Assembly: GCF_000003815.2 (NCBI RefSeq)
Contig: NC_049993.1
Location: 10,348,134-10,412,133, forward strand
Length of the DNA: 64,000 nucleotides
From: Branchiostoma floridae
Taxonomy: Eukaryota > Chordata > Leptocardii > Amphioxiformes > Branchiostomatidae
Direction: 5' to 3'
Shown: positions 1-10,569 of the stretch, one piece after another
Layout of the letters: the number at the start of each line of letters is the position of its first letter
Position numbering within the stretch: the first letter of the stretch is position 1
Notes under the pieces: model-generated
What the model saw: the letters and a program-made list of their open reading frames with translations, nothing else
What the model was told of the DNA's origin: nothing
Databases searched by the model: none
Program-made: the position numbers and the translations under genes

Positions 1-1382
1 ATATGTGTCTAATGAAGGTCTAATGAAGATGGTCCTTTTACAATAGACTTACTGCAAAGACACCACCGTGTCTTCTGACAGAGAAGCTGATTACAGTCTC
101 TAACTTCGTATCAGAAAAGACCATGTCATCTCCGAGGTGCAGGATGTAAAGGGGGGGGGGGCTACATAGCAAAGCAACAACCCATCAGACACGCCCCCTC
201 GTTCTCAGCATCTTTCACATATATGGACCCTGAATCAGCTGAATCTGGCCCGAGGTTTAACCGACAGGTGTGAGGTGCCACGATACTAGAAAATAACCTA
301 CATCACGGCATGGTAGAATTATAATTTGAAACACGAAAATGGACGACACACCTAGCCTGAAAACAACACCCCAAAAACTTTATTTTACCTGGTCAAAAGT
401 AACCCACTTAACGTTACCAACGTAAGTGTCTCTAACACTTGAAAATATTTCTAAAGTTTCAACCACATAAATATTTACTATTTACCCGTGGCTATAAAAC
501 AGATCCAAAACTCACCTGGTCTTCCTTGAAGCCCAACGTTACACTAAAACTTCAAACGGTCCACGGAATTTAACCTTTGACCCTTTAACAACAGCAAATG
601 GGAATCAATTTTCAAATAGCATCGATGTATGTCAGTTTATCTATATCGGTTACACCTGTCAGTGAGGACCCCTAGCGATTTATATCATTTTTGCCGCTGC
701 TGGATACAGATTTCCTGCAATGATATCTTTAGCCGTTAGGCGGCGCTTTTGAGTCGTGTGCAAGATGCACCTTTGTATAGGCGTAGATACGTTGATTCTA
801 ATTGACTTGATTCCAGCAGAATGGACTAATTACTGGCGAATAAAGATGGAAAATGCACTATAAAATTGGCCAGTACAATGTTCATCGAGGAAATTGATTT
901 TCGAGGATGAAATCCCAGCCTCTTGCACCTACTTGCAGATTAGAAATCCCATGTTTATGCCGTAGGAATATTCATAGAACTTTTAGTGTAGAATACAAGT
1001 GACAACACGGATAACAATTACGAAAGAGCTTGACAAGATGGTTTAATCAGCAATTTTATTCTGAGATCGCTGCAAATCTTGAGCTGACAAGACAATATCT
1101 TACTATATTCTACATATGCGTATACGGTTGTTTGTCTACTTTTTACAGATCGAGTTTGACGTCGATGTCAATAGATTGGCCATGGCAATCAGATTCAAAC
1201 TAATTGCATAAAATACGTACATACTGGTACATGGTCACATTACAATTTGCTTCTGTACTTCACTACTGATCAGATTCCAACGTTTTAAGACACAATCGCA
1301 AAATGGCAATGGCAATGAACACTTCCAGACATTTCCAGATACTTTCAGGTATTATAAACTGCAACATAAGTATTTGAAAACT
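1..1382. other. Intergenic / 3' flank of the Pax gene, no gene seen
   Basis: No convincing coding sequence on either strand. The stretch contains a short poly-G run near 151-160. It lies downstream of the Pax stop codon and probably includes that gene's 3' UTR, but I saw no clear AATAAA signal on the minus strand. Confidence 0.5.
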
Positions 1383-3317
1383 TTAAACCACCCTCCACTG
1401 GCGATACACTGACCTCAAGTGAAGAGGATGATCGCTGATATTGTAAAGTGGTAAGGTTTGGCCTTCGGTTTGGCCATTGCCAAGGCGGCGTTGGTGCAAC
1501 ATTAGTGGCATCCGCGAGGCGGCATTGCTGCGTTGTGCTAGACCCGATGAGGTGGGAAGTTCGATCATTCGTGGCTGTGAGAGGGCAGGATCGATGTTTA
1601 AAGATGCTGAGCTATTCTTTTCCTCAGTTTTCTTCACAACTTCCTTCCTCGGCCCCCCAGGTTGCTCTACTAACCCATTCGCCTTGAAGCCAGAGTGATC
1701 ATCTGTCGCCGCTGGTCCACCTGCTGCAAAGTAGACCAGCTGTTAATCAACAGAATCATTACAACAGTATGGGGATATGGATTGTACACATTGTATGATT
1801 GGTGCAAACAGCACAAAGATTAACACAAGGCAGAGTACCAGGGACATTAAACTGTGTGAGAAACGGCGAGTTCAAGAATCGGAAGTGAAAATGCAACATA
1901 ATTGGTGACTGAAATATCAGCCACGTATATAAAACTTAAAGGCATTGGGTATCTTCAACTTGATGATCATACGCATCTTATCACAACCAAGGGGAACTAT
2001 GTGTTAAGGGCTACCTGTAGTGTCAGATGCCGAGGAAGGTTCCATGAGGCTGCCGTCTTTTCTATTTTCAGTCGTTTTGTTCTGTTCTACAGTCACTCCA
2101 GTTGGTGGGCTTACTTTGGTCGGTACAGTGCGGGATGTGTCATTTCCCGATGTACTAGTATTCTTCACCGATGGACCACTAGATGTCGCTATTTGAACTG
2201 GTAGGAGAGGGATCGGTGCGTGGATACCTGGAGCCCTGATAGTTCTGAAGTTGATGGGTAGTCTCTGTTGGTCCTGGAAAAAAAGAAATAAGAGTTTTTA
2301 AAATTTCATAATATTCAATCTAGTAAACATTTGAACAATTGAAAGAAGTTGCCATATACATTACTACTAGAATGTGCTGTGCGTGAGTACAATTTCCTGT
2401 GTTTTGAAATGATGGCTGTACATTCAACTTACGCATGTGGAAGTTGGTAAAGTCCTGAGGATGCGGTTGATGGAAGAGACGCTGGGCAGGTTGCCTTCCG
2501 TGCAGACCCTGTCCGCTAGGAGGCGCTCACGGATCTCCCAGGCGAACATGCTCGGCTTCTCCAGCTTGTACCCCAGGATCTTCCGAACCACCAGCGGTGT
2601 CGCTACCTGCGAGAAACAACGTGAACAAATCAAATAAAGTATGTTCTATAGCAGTAGGCAAAGGGCGTACAAACGTTCGACTTCTGAATATCAACAAAGC
2701 TTTCAACAACGGGAAACATAGATTTTGGCAACTTTACCTTTGGCCTGCTTCCTCCAATGGACCCTGGTCTGACTGTCCCCGTCTCGAAGTAACGGGACAG
2801 AATCTTGGAGACACAGCCGTGCGATACCAGCAACCGCCGCGAGATGTCGCATGGCCGCACGCCCATCAGCGCCAGGTGCACGATGTACCTTCTGACGTGG
2901 TCCGGTAAAGGGCGTCCGTTTACGAAGATACCACCCAGCTGGTTTATTCCCGTTTGTCCTGTAAAAGAAAATCAAGAAAGTGAAACTATACAGTGATATT
3001 TTCAACGTATAATTCTCATGCTTGTCACAAGACAGCTACGTCTGTAGAGAACTTAATAGAAACAGATGGCGATTAAACTTTAACAGTTCATGCATTTAAC
3101 GTTGACTACAAAGAAATCGACTATTTTCTCTCCATTCGTTAGGGCTATGTCTTCCAAATCTTTTTATTTTCCAAAGTCTTCATATGTATACTGCATGGTA
3201 GAACATATTACTCAATGGAAGCCAAAGGTATCTTCATATCTTTGGCTTCCAATCAGAAGTGCGTCCTACTTGCGTAACGTTATATGTATACTTGATCAAC
3301 TCACCTGTGTGGGACAT
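1383..3317 (-). CDS. Poxn: Pax transcription factor, Pox-neuro (Poxn) class
   Basis: Five coding exons, read on the minus strand: 3317-3305, 2958-2738, 2606-2433, 2273-2015, 1723-1383 (intron phases 1, 0, 0, 1), giving 335 residues. Exon 1 encodes only MSHTG; its donor GTGAGT follows directly, and the joined start [14 protein letters not shown] matches the usual Poxn opening. The paired domain spans about residues 5-131: exon 2 holds the PAI half ([35 protein letters not shown]), exon 3 the RED half ([28 protein letters not shown]). Shared Poxn features are the [17 protein letters not shown] run, the LLVSHGC and the [11 protein letters not shown] linker. There is no octapeptide or homeodomain; residues 132-335 are Ser/Thr/Pro-rich. 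The exon 5 acceptor is a CAGCAG, so one residue could be skipped. Role known for the family: sequence-specific DNA binding in nervous-system and sensory patterning. Class assignment rests on motif memory, not a tree. Confidence 0.87.
3217..3250. repeat. 11-bp perfect hairpin in Pax intron 1
   Basis: GGAAGCCAAAG at 3217-3227 is followed after a 12-base loop by its exact reverse complement at 3240-3250. It lies in the first intron, about 55 bases inside the donor. It may be chance, a small foldback element or a regulatory structure. Confidence 0.5.
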
Positions 3318-4316
3318 ATCTGCATATGATGGACAATCTCCTAATGTTATAGATAAAAGAAAACATTGACATCAAACTTTAATACAATTACATAGAAGAA
3401 GTAACTTGATATTGCTATGTGAATCATTTATAACGCGTCTATACCCCCCTACGTCTTTATGTAAGTTAAAGTTGCTGACGCCAACAATAGATTTACAATG
3501 TCAACAAATCGTCAGAACATCAAGCATCGTTTAATTTCTATTTGAGATGTTAGAAAAGACTAAAAGAAACACGGAAAGCATCTTTCATTCATAGAGGAGA
3601 GCAAACATCAGTCAAAAGACTGTCCGAAAACACCCCCTTACCTACAACAGGATCTGTAGTCACGGTTATACTGAACCAAACCGACTGTACTGTTCGTAGT
3701 CTGCAACCACCTCGGTGAGCAACTGCAAGCAATTGTTGTTTCATTGAAGTATTCGAATTCTCGTATTTATACAGACGAGTAGGGATGTTCCAATATCTTT
3801 GCCAGAGAGGTATATATTTCTTAATGTCATCACCAAACCATTTAAAGATGCGATGAACACAATATATCCCTTGTGAAGTACTAAGTATCCTCATGAAGAA
3901 TCCAGGGCTTGATATTATTCTTAATAATTGAAGCTTCATCTGCAAAATGTTTTAAATCACTTCGGAATAACCCACCTTGTTTTAAGTGGAATGTCCCAAA
4001 TCCAGGAGTCGCTAACGAGAAAAGGAAACGCTTTAATCTCTGCCCTGTGCACCTGCCGAGTCTACCGGGACAGGTACCGTCCCGTTAATCTCCGAGCAGA
4101 TGTTGGCCCTAGCTTCGTTTTCGTCTTTGATCTTATTTTTTCCGTCTCAGGGTGCTGCTACTTTCTATATATAGTGGAAACAAACAGTATACACTATTCA
4201 CACATGCCTCTTTTTCTGTCCACAGCGTGATAGCAAATAATGCTATAGATCACTGGAATAGATCTTTAATAGAAGCTGAACGTACAATGACATCTATCAA
4301 ATGGCAAAAATCATTG
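3318..4316. other. Pax upstream region, no gene seen
   Basis: The stretch between the Pax start codon and the first duplication unit should hold the Pax 5' UTR and promoter. I saw no clear TATA box or coding exon. An open frame on the minus strand at 3589-3945 has no recognisable family features and is probably chance. Confidence 0.5.
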
Positions 4317-5466
4317 GCTTGATTCCATTATCACGGAAAGATTGGTCGGAAAAAATGATATTTTTAAGAATAAGAGCAACACAATAGTGTATACAGAGTC
4401 TGTAAATACGTAAATCAATCCCTGCAGTTCACAGCCTTCTCATGATAGGCATGCCAAATGTCGTGACTTCCTCATGACTTCCTCATTACAAGACTAAACC
4501 ATTATCAGGGTCCCAATGACTGCATGATCCCCCTCCCCTCCTCCCCACTCGTCCATGCATCTTTAATGACGTGTTCCTGCCTTAAAAGCCGTCATTAAGC
4601 AGCTAATGTCCCCCTTCTTCTGTCACCTTTCCTGTTAGACAGGTGCTAACGTGGTTGTCTTTATTCCCAGTCCCTGTAATTGAAAGAGATCGCTTGGAAT
4701 CATTTTGTATTCTAGCATATAGTGGCGGATGCAGCTGCTTTGGCCAGGAAACAGCTGGAACGCTTCCAACAAAGTGCTAATCTCTGGAACACGGAAACGT
4801 TATGGAATAAAGTCCTGCGCTGTCCTATTAGAACACATACAAACGGGTGAGTACTATATAGGCTGAAAGTTTTAACTGGTGTTTTGTAAGTCTATAAAGG
4901 TCCCTTGTGCGAAGGAAGCTTTGTGTTCACCTTATCTATCGATGCACCGGCGGTTCGCTCATTAGCGCTCAAGTACTCTCAGAGAAGGGTCATTATCTAG
5001 GATAATCCCATATCAAAACTACAAGACAAAAGAATGGACAACAAGCTACGTATACAATACGGGTTATTATAGATTTAATACTTGTCACAGTACAAAAGCT
5101 CTCACGTAGAAACTTTACCTGCGTAACGTTATACGTAATTTGGTACAGTTCCTCACATTTGACATTGCACTCATTACAAGTACATTGTAGTTATACATTG
5201 ACCCACGAGCTCATTTCCTTCTAACGTTAGAAATCTCAATATCTCATTCTTTTATCTTGGCAAAGTACGAATACTTATGTGCAAATATCTACCAGGAGAC
5301 GGTGCCAAAATTTACAACTTATAAATGTGTTTAACACGTATAATTAAGCCATACAACAAAATACAGGCATAAATACGTTGGAAATACCCTTCAGAAACAC
5401 ATAGTAATAGATGCTACGTTATGTAGTTTGATAATCTAGTCAAAAGATGCATTTAATGCATACGTG

Positions 5467-5475
5467 TATAAATAA
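5467..5475 (-). promoter_or_regulatory. AU-rich element nonamer, duplicate copy
   Basis: On the minus strand this reads TTATTTATA, matching the UUAUUUA(U/A)(U/A) instability nonamer. It lies 93 bases past the stop of the duplicated exon 5, the same distance as in the intact gene. Confidence 0.5.
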
Positions 5476-5567
5476 CCGTGCTCTCGGAGCATAATACTAG
5501 GAGAACCACTGGAAGGATTCGCATATTCTTTAACATCTGTAGGCACCATAGGTGCTACCATTTGTGT

Positions 5568-6594
5568 CTAGTCTTGCCATGCATATTTATCATACATGAA
5601 ATATAAATGATGGTAGCTGTTTTCGACAGCAACCCTGAAGTCTCGCAGTACCAGGAAGTCCCGGATATGACGCAGGTACTCGGAGGGCGGGTCCTGCATA
5701 TCCGGTTCCATGACGTATGAGGGTCTGCCGGGATGTTGCACATCAAGCACGTCTATCTGCAGTGGTTGGTGGACAGAACATGAATTCAGTACGAATATGA
5801 TGTAACTGTTTATGTCATGGAAAGGAGAACTGATTTTGTTTTGAACGAGCCTTGATTTATACACTAAGATGAAATTATTCGTACTGACCGTGACATTGAT
5901 GGCTGTTATGAACGTTTGCAGTTGGTGCCGACAGGCGGTGATGTTGGCAGCGAGGCTGGAGTGGGTCCCCTCCTCCAGCACAGCGTCCCACTCCATCTCG
6001 TACAGGTACCGCCGGGCCACGTACATGCTGCTGTAGATGGCAGACAGGCGCGCTGCATCCTGGGGACAACATGGCGGAACTTTACTCTGGGCTGTTACAT
6101 GCTCAAGATAGAAGTGAATAACACTGTTTTCTTATCACCAGAACCGCCACCTAAGTACTCATCATCAGGCACACGGACGGAAACATAGGGCAGCTTGCAT
6201 TGGAGCACTCCGCTATTCTCCAAGCAGAGGTTGGATCGTGGGGGTAGTGTCCGTGGTTTAAAGCCGCTCGGAAGGGATCAGTTAGAAATCTCGGCCACTA
6301 CTATCCCCCGATCCCAAACCCTGCTTGAAGAATGGCTTGACAGTTCATAATAGACCTGAACTGTATTTATCGGTGTCATTCTTGTCTGTAGTGACGACTC
6401 AACATAACATAGCCCGTACTCTTTGAGACAGGAAGTTAGCTCACAGTGCATTACGTGCAGATCAAAATCAGATATGTGTTCTAAAAGTACTATCTATAAC
6501 TACAAATTACTAAATCTGGATCAAAATAACGTACGTCCATGTCGAAGAAACCATCGTTGTAAGGGCCAGGCAGCAGGAGACCGGGAATCTCGTC
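5568..6594 (-). pseudogene. Partial second copy of the cytokine-like gene (exons 3'-5)
   Basis: Minus-strand pieces are a truncated exon 3 (about 6594-6535), complete exon 4 (6059-5889) and complete exon 5 (5756-5568). Exon 4 keeps both splice sites and its reading frame (differences such as DAARLS for DEARLS), and exon 5 encodes the same residues as the full copy through WQD and the stop. The exon 3 copy lost its first part and its acceptor at the duplication boundary. There is no exon 1 or 2, so on its own it cannot make a secreted protein. As the pieces lie downstream of the intact gene in the same orientation, exons 4 and 5 could still serve as alternative 3' exons of the upstream transcript. 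Otherwise it is a dead partial duplicate or an assembly artefact. Confidence 0.8.
6215..6333. mobile_element. CTCCAAGCAG-type MITE (unit 1)
   Basis: A 119-bp element with imperfect terminal inverted repeats: ATTCTCCAAGCAG at the left and the complement of ATTCTTCAAGCAG at the right, followed on both sides by matching bases around GGATCG..GGGG. It was copied along with the tandem duplication, so it inserted before that event. It encodes nothing. Confidence 0.7.
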
Positions 6595-7720
6595 ACTGCT
6601 TGATTCCATTGTCACGGAAAAATGATGTTTTAAAGAATAAGAGCAACAAAATAGTGTATACATAAATCAATCCCTGCACTTCACAGCCTTCTCATGATAG
6701 GTATGCCAAATGTCGTGACTTCCTTGTGACTTCCTCATTACCCAGACTAAACCATTACCAGGGTCCCTATGGCTGCATGATCCCCCTCCCCCCTCCCCAC
6801 ACGGCCATGCATCTTTAATGACGTGTTCCTGCCTTTAAGAGCCGTCACTAAACAGCTAATGTCCCTCTTCTTCTGTCACCTTTCCTGTTAGACAGGTGCT
6901 TACGTGGTTGTCTTTAGTCCCAGTCCCTGTAATTGAAAGAGATCGCGTGGAATCGTTTTGTTTTCTAGCATATATTGGCGGATGCAGCTGCTATGGCCAG
7001 GAAACAGCTGAAACACTTCCAAGAAAGTGCTAATCTCTGGAACACGGAAACGTTATGAAATAAAGTCCTGCGCTGTCCTATTAGTACACATACAAACGGG
7101 TGTGTACTATATTAGGCTGAAAGTTTTAACTGGTGTTTTGTAAGTCTATAAAGGTCTCTTGTACGAAGGAAGCTTTGTGTTCACCTTATCTATCAATGCA
7201 CCGGCGGTTCGCTCATTAGCGCTCAAGTACTCTCAGAGAAGGGTCATTATCTAGGATAATCCCATATCAAAACTACAAGACAAAAGAATGGACAACAAGC
7301 CGCAATGCGGGTTATTATAGATTTAATACTTGCCACAGTACAAAAGCTCTCACGTAGAAACTTTACCTGTGTAACGTTATACGTAATTTGGTACAGTTCC
7401 TCACATTTGACATTGCACTCATTACAAGTACATTGTAGTTATACATTGACCCACGAGCTCATTTCCTTCTAACGTTAGAAATCTCAATATCTCATTCTTT
7501 TATCTTTGCAAAGTACGAATACTTATCTGCAAATATCTACCAGGAGACGGTGCCAAAATTCACAACTTATGAATGTGTTTAACACAAATGTGTATAATTA
7601 AGCCATACAACAAAATACAGGCATAAATACGTTGGAAATACCCTTCAGAAACACATAGTAATAGATGCTACGTTATGCAGTTTGATATTCTAGTCAAAAG
7701 ATGCATTTAATGCATACGTG

Positions 7721-7729
7721 TATAAATAA
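7721..7729 (-). promoter_or_regulatory. AU-rich element nonamer in the cytokine-like 3' UTR
   Basis: TTATTTATA on the minus strand, 93 bases past the stop codon. It matches the UUAUUUA(U/A)(U/A) nonamer that recruits mRNA decay factors in many cytokine transcripts. A single match of nine bases can be chance in AT-rich DNA, but position and gene type fit. Confidence 0.5.
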
Positions 7730-7821
7730 CCGTGCTCTCGGAGCATAATACAAGGAGAATCACTGGAAGGATTCGCACATTCTTTAACATCTGTAGGCAC
7801 CATAGGTGCTACCATTTGTGT

Positions 7822-10434
7822 CTAGTCTTGCCATGCATATTTATCATACATGAAATATAAATGATGGTAGCTGTTTTCGACAGCAACCCTGAAGTCTCGC
7901 AGTACCAGGAAGTCCCGGATATGACGCAGGTACTCGGAGGGCGGGTCCTGCATATCCGGTTCCATGACGTAGGAGGGTCTGCCGGGATGTTGCACATCAA
8001 GCACGTCTATCTGCAGTGGTTGGTGGACAGAACATGAATTCAGTACGAATACGATGCAACTGTTTATGTTATAGAAAGGAGAACTGATTTTGTTTTGTTT
8101 TGGATTAACTCTTAGCCTTGAGTTATTCGCTAACTTAAAGATGAAATTATCCGTACTGACCGTGACATTGATGGCTGTTATGAACGTTTGCAGTTGATGC
8201 CGACAGGCGGTGAGGTTGGCAGCGAGGCTGGAGTGGGTCCCCTCCTCCAGCACAGCGTCCCACTCCATCTCGTACAGGTACCGCCGCGCCACGTACATGC
8301 TGCTGTAGATGGCGGACAGGCGCGCTTCATCCTGGGGACAACATGGCGGAACTTTACTCTGGGCTGTTACATGCTCAAGATAGAAGTGAATCGCACCCGC
8401 ACTGCTTTCTTATCACCAGAACCGCCACCTAAGTACTCATCATCAGGCACACGGACGAAAACATAGGGCAGCTTGCATTGGAGTACACCGCTATTCTCCA
8501 AGCAGAGGTTGGATCGTGGGGGTAGTGTCCGTGGTTTAAAGCCGCTCGGAATGGATCAGTTAGAAATCTCGGCCACTACTATCCCCCGATCCCAAAACCT
8601 GCTTGAAGAATAGCACTTGGCTTGACAGTTCATAATAGACCTGAACTGTATTTGTCGGTGTCATTCTTGTCTGTAGTGACGACTCAACATAACATAGGCC
8701 GTACCCTTTGAGACAGGAAGTTAGCTCACAGTGCATTACGTGCAGATCAAAATCAGATATGTGTTCTAAAAGTACTATCTATAACTACAAAGTACTAAAT
8801 CTGGATCAAAATAACGTACGTCCATGTCGAAGAAACCATCGTTGTATGGGCCAGGCAGCATGAGACCGGGAACCTCGTCCCCTGGATGGCTGTAGTCAGG
8901 GTCGCCAAACCTGCTGATCTTCTGCAAGAGGAACAAACAGCCATATTTCGTTAGTTGATTTGATTTCCTTCACAAGCAACTGTGACCATCACATAGCACA
9001 GAGGTTTCCATCTAGGTACGAAACCAACTAAATATTACAAAGCAAAAATATATGATTCTAGGAATGTCAAAGTTGATTTCACAAGTTGAAAAAAAAAACC
9101 CAGTGAAATGTGAATTACTTACGAAATCCTCAAATGTGACGTTGACTTTGGTGAATAGTCGTATACTGATCTGTACGGCATTATCGAGAACTTCAACCTT
9201 GGACTGCTGAAACCCAGAGTCCGCATGCGCAGTAGACTTCACTGATTGGAGCTGCAAGGGTACCTGGGAAGTGACGTCATTCGACGTCATCACTGAAGAG
9301 GCTGTTGAGGATGGGAACGGTTCCGGAAGTGGAGTTGATGATATTTCCGGCAAGAAAAGCAGCATTGTAACGATGACGACGTTAAAAAGACTGCAACCTG
9401 TGAAAGGAATAGAAAAGAAAAAACAGTTGGTTACAAAAACAACTACCAGAGGGAAGAGAAGTCCAAACGTCAACACCAAATACAAACCAGGATCACTAAA
9501 ATCATTGAGATGCCATATCAGGAGTGGTTACAATAGTCCATTGATTTGATAAATCTATATCTATAAATAGCAAATTGAAGAGACTAACTCTGTTGGTGGC
9601 ATTTCAAAAAGCGTCGAAATAAGAACATATCGGCGAAGACCATTTCGATGTTTGAAAACTCCTCAACGTATCAAGATGAATTTCTGACAGAGAAAATTGT
9701 ATCTAATGCCGCTTAAGCTTAGACCCACCATTTATACACCATGCTCACGTCCCAAGCAGCTATATTTAGATCCATATTTCAGAGGTATAAGCCATGTGAA
9801 ACTATCAAACGTTCGTGGGCGGTAGACAGTCTCGATGCAATCGGAAACGATCGTAGGTAGTTTCGTTAATGATCGGTAATCGTCGTCAGATTTGCCGAAG
9901 GCTTCCAATGTTTGACAAGGAACAGTTTTAAAAGATAAGGACGTAGCTATATAGTTGCTCCGTAACCTCTTCCAAATTTGGTAATGAGGCTATAAGCCGC
10001 TATAAGTACTAGTAATGAAAGAGTTACCGCAATAGAAACAAAGAATACGTTTTGAAGTAAGCTCTAATGTGTGTAAAAATTCCCGTGGAAAAATATGCTT
10101 TTTTGACATGTTTGGTCAAATGGCACATCATGCTCTATTGGCTATGATCGTCCCTGCAAAACTTTATCTATAACCGTTTACTTGCTCCATTGGAAACAAT
10201 CGAAGGCAATATTTCCGGCGATACTGCCTGTCCTTTATCGGGTACAAATGACAAAGTCCACCGAAGATAACGTGTGACGTTGTATCTCTAGGCGTGAACA
10301 ATCATCTCAAGACTCAGGTATGCGGAAGGTATTCTTACAAGACATAGACATTAGAGAGTAAACGGCATTGCCTGAAGAAATCGTCTAACGGAAATTCTAA
10401 ATTAGACAAGCTTGTACTTACCGAACGTAGTCAT
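7822..10434 (-). CDS. Candidate IL-6-family (CLCF1/CNTF-like) four-helix cytokine
   Basis: Exons on the minus strand: 10434-10422, 9397-9123, 8921-8820, 8331-8161, 8010-7822; phases 1, 0, 0, 0; 249 residues. The opening MTTFGCSLFNVVIVTMLLFL is a signal peptide, probably cut near residue 25, followed by a Ser/Thr/Pro-rich stretch. Predicted helix A (about 72-96, ending VNVTFEDF) leads into an A-B loop, FGDPDYSHPGDEVPG, resembling the proline-rich GPPFNEPDFNPP segment of CLCF1. Helices B and C lie in exon 4; helix D is in exon 5 (RDFLVLRDFRVAVENSY, like the CLCF1 DDFWLLKELQ region). The mature part has one Cys, as in CNTF. Five exons with a tiny first exon and phases 1-0-0-0 is the classical long-chain cytokine layout. 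Family role: secreted ligand for gp130/LIFR-type receptors signalling through JAK-STAT. The exon model is solid; the family call is inference from motifs and gene structure. Confidence 0.72.
8493..8611. mobile_element. CTCCAAGCAG-type MITE (unit 2), in intron 3 of the cytokine-like gene
   Basis: This is the duplicated partner of the 6215-6333 element, with the same imperfect terminal inverted repeats. It sits between exons 4 and 3 of the cytokine-like gene. Confidence 0.7.
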
Positions 10435-10523
10435 GATGATTAGAGCGTATTGTTGGTCTTGGACTCTTCTGTGCACCCCTGTGTGCTACCTGTTGGTGTG
10501 TGGAGACAGTGGTGCCCTGACCA

Positions 10524-10530
10524 TTTTATA
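10524..10530 (-). promoter_or_regulatory. TATA box of the cytokine-like gene
   Basis: TATAAAA on the minus strand, 90 bases before the ATG at 10434. This would place transcription start near 10497 and give a 5' UTR of roughly 60 bases. Confidence 0.6.
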
Positions 10531-10562
10531 GGACTCTGAGAGATGAGTTTGTGGTCTAAAAA

Positions 10563-10569
10563 TGACTCA
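10563..10569 (-). promoter_or_regulatory. AP-1-like site upstream of the cytokine-like gene
   Basis: TGAGTCA on the minus strand, 32 bases upstream of the TATA box, is a perfect AP-1 consensus. AP-1 sites close to the promoter are common in inducible cytokine genes. Function is inferred. Confidence 0.4.

Larger units (their letters stand above)
4317..6597. repeat. Tandem duplication, unit 1 (2.28 kb)
   Basis: This unit starts at GCTTGATTCCATT and ends inside an exon 3 copy at the bases ctcgtc near 6594. It matches 6598-8879 almost throughout, with scattered substitutions and small indels. It carries a truncated exon 3, a complete exon 4 and a complete exon 5 of the cytokine-like gene, plus the same small MITE (6215-6333) as unit 2. 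The divergence by eye is a few percent, so it is either a recent duplication or two haplotypes placed end to end by the assembler. Confidence 0.9.
6598..8879. repeat. Tandem duplication, unit 2 (2.28 kb)
   Basis: This partner of 4317-6597 carries exons 4 and 5 and most of exon 3 of the intact cytokine-like gene. The repeated block starts downstream of exon 5 and stops part-way through exon 3, so the exon structure of the intact gene is not disturbed. Confidence 0.9.

Noticed and set aside
3589-3945. 118-codon minus-strand open frame upstream of the Pax gene
   Set aside because: No recognised domain, and composition resembles random AT-rich DNA.
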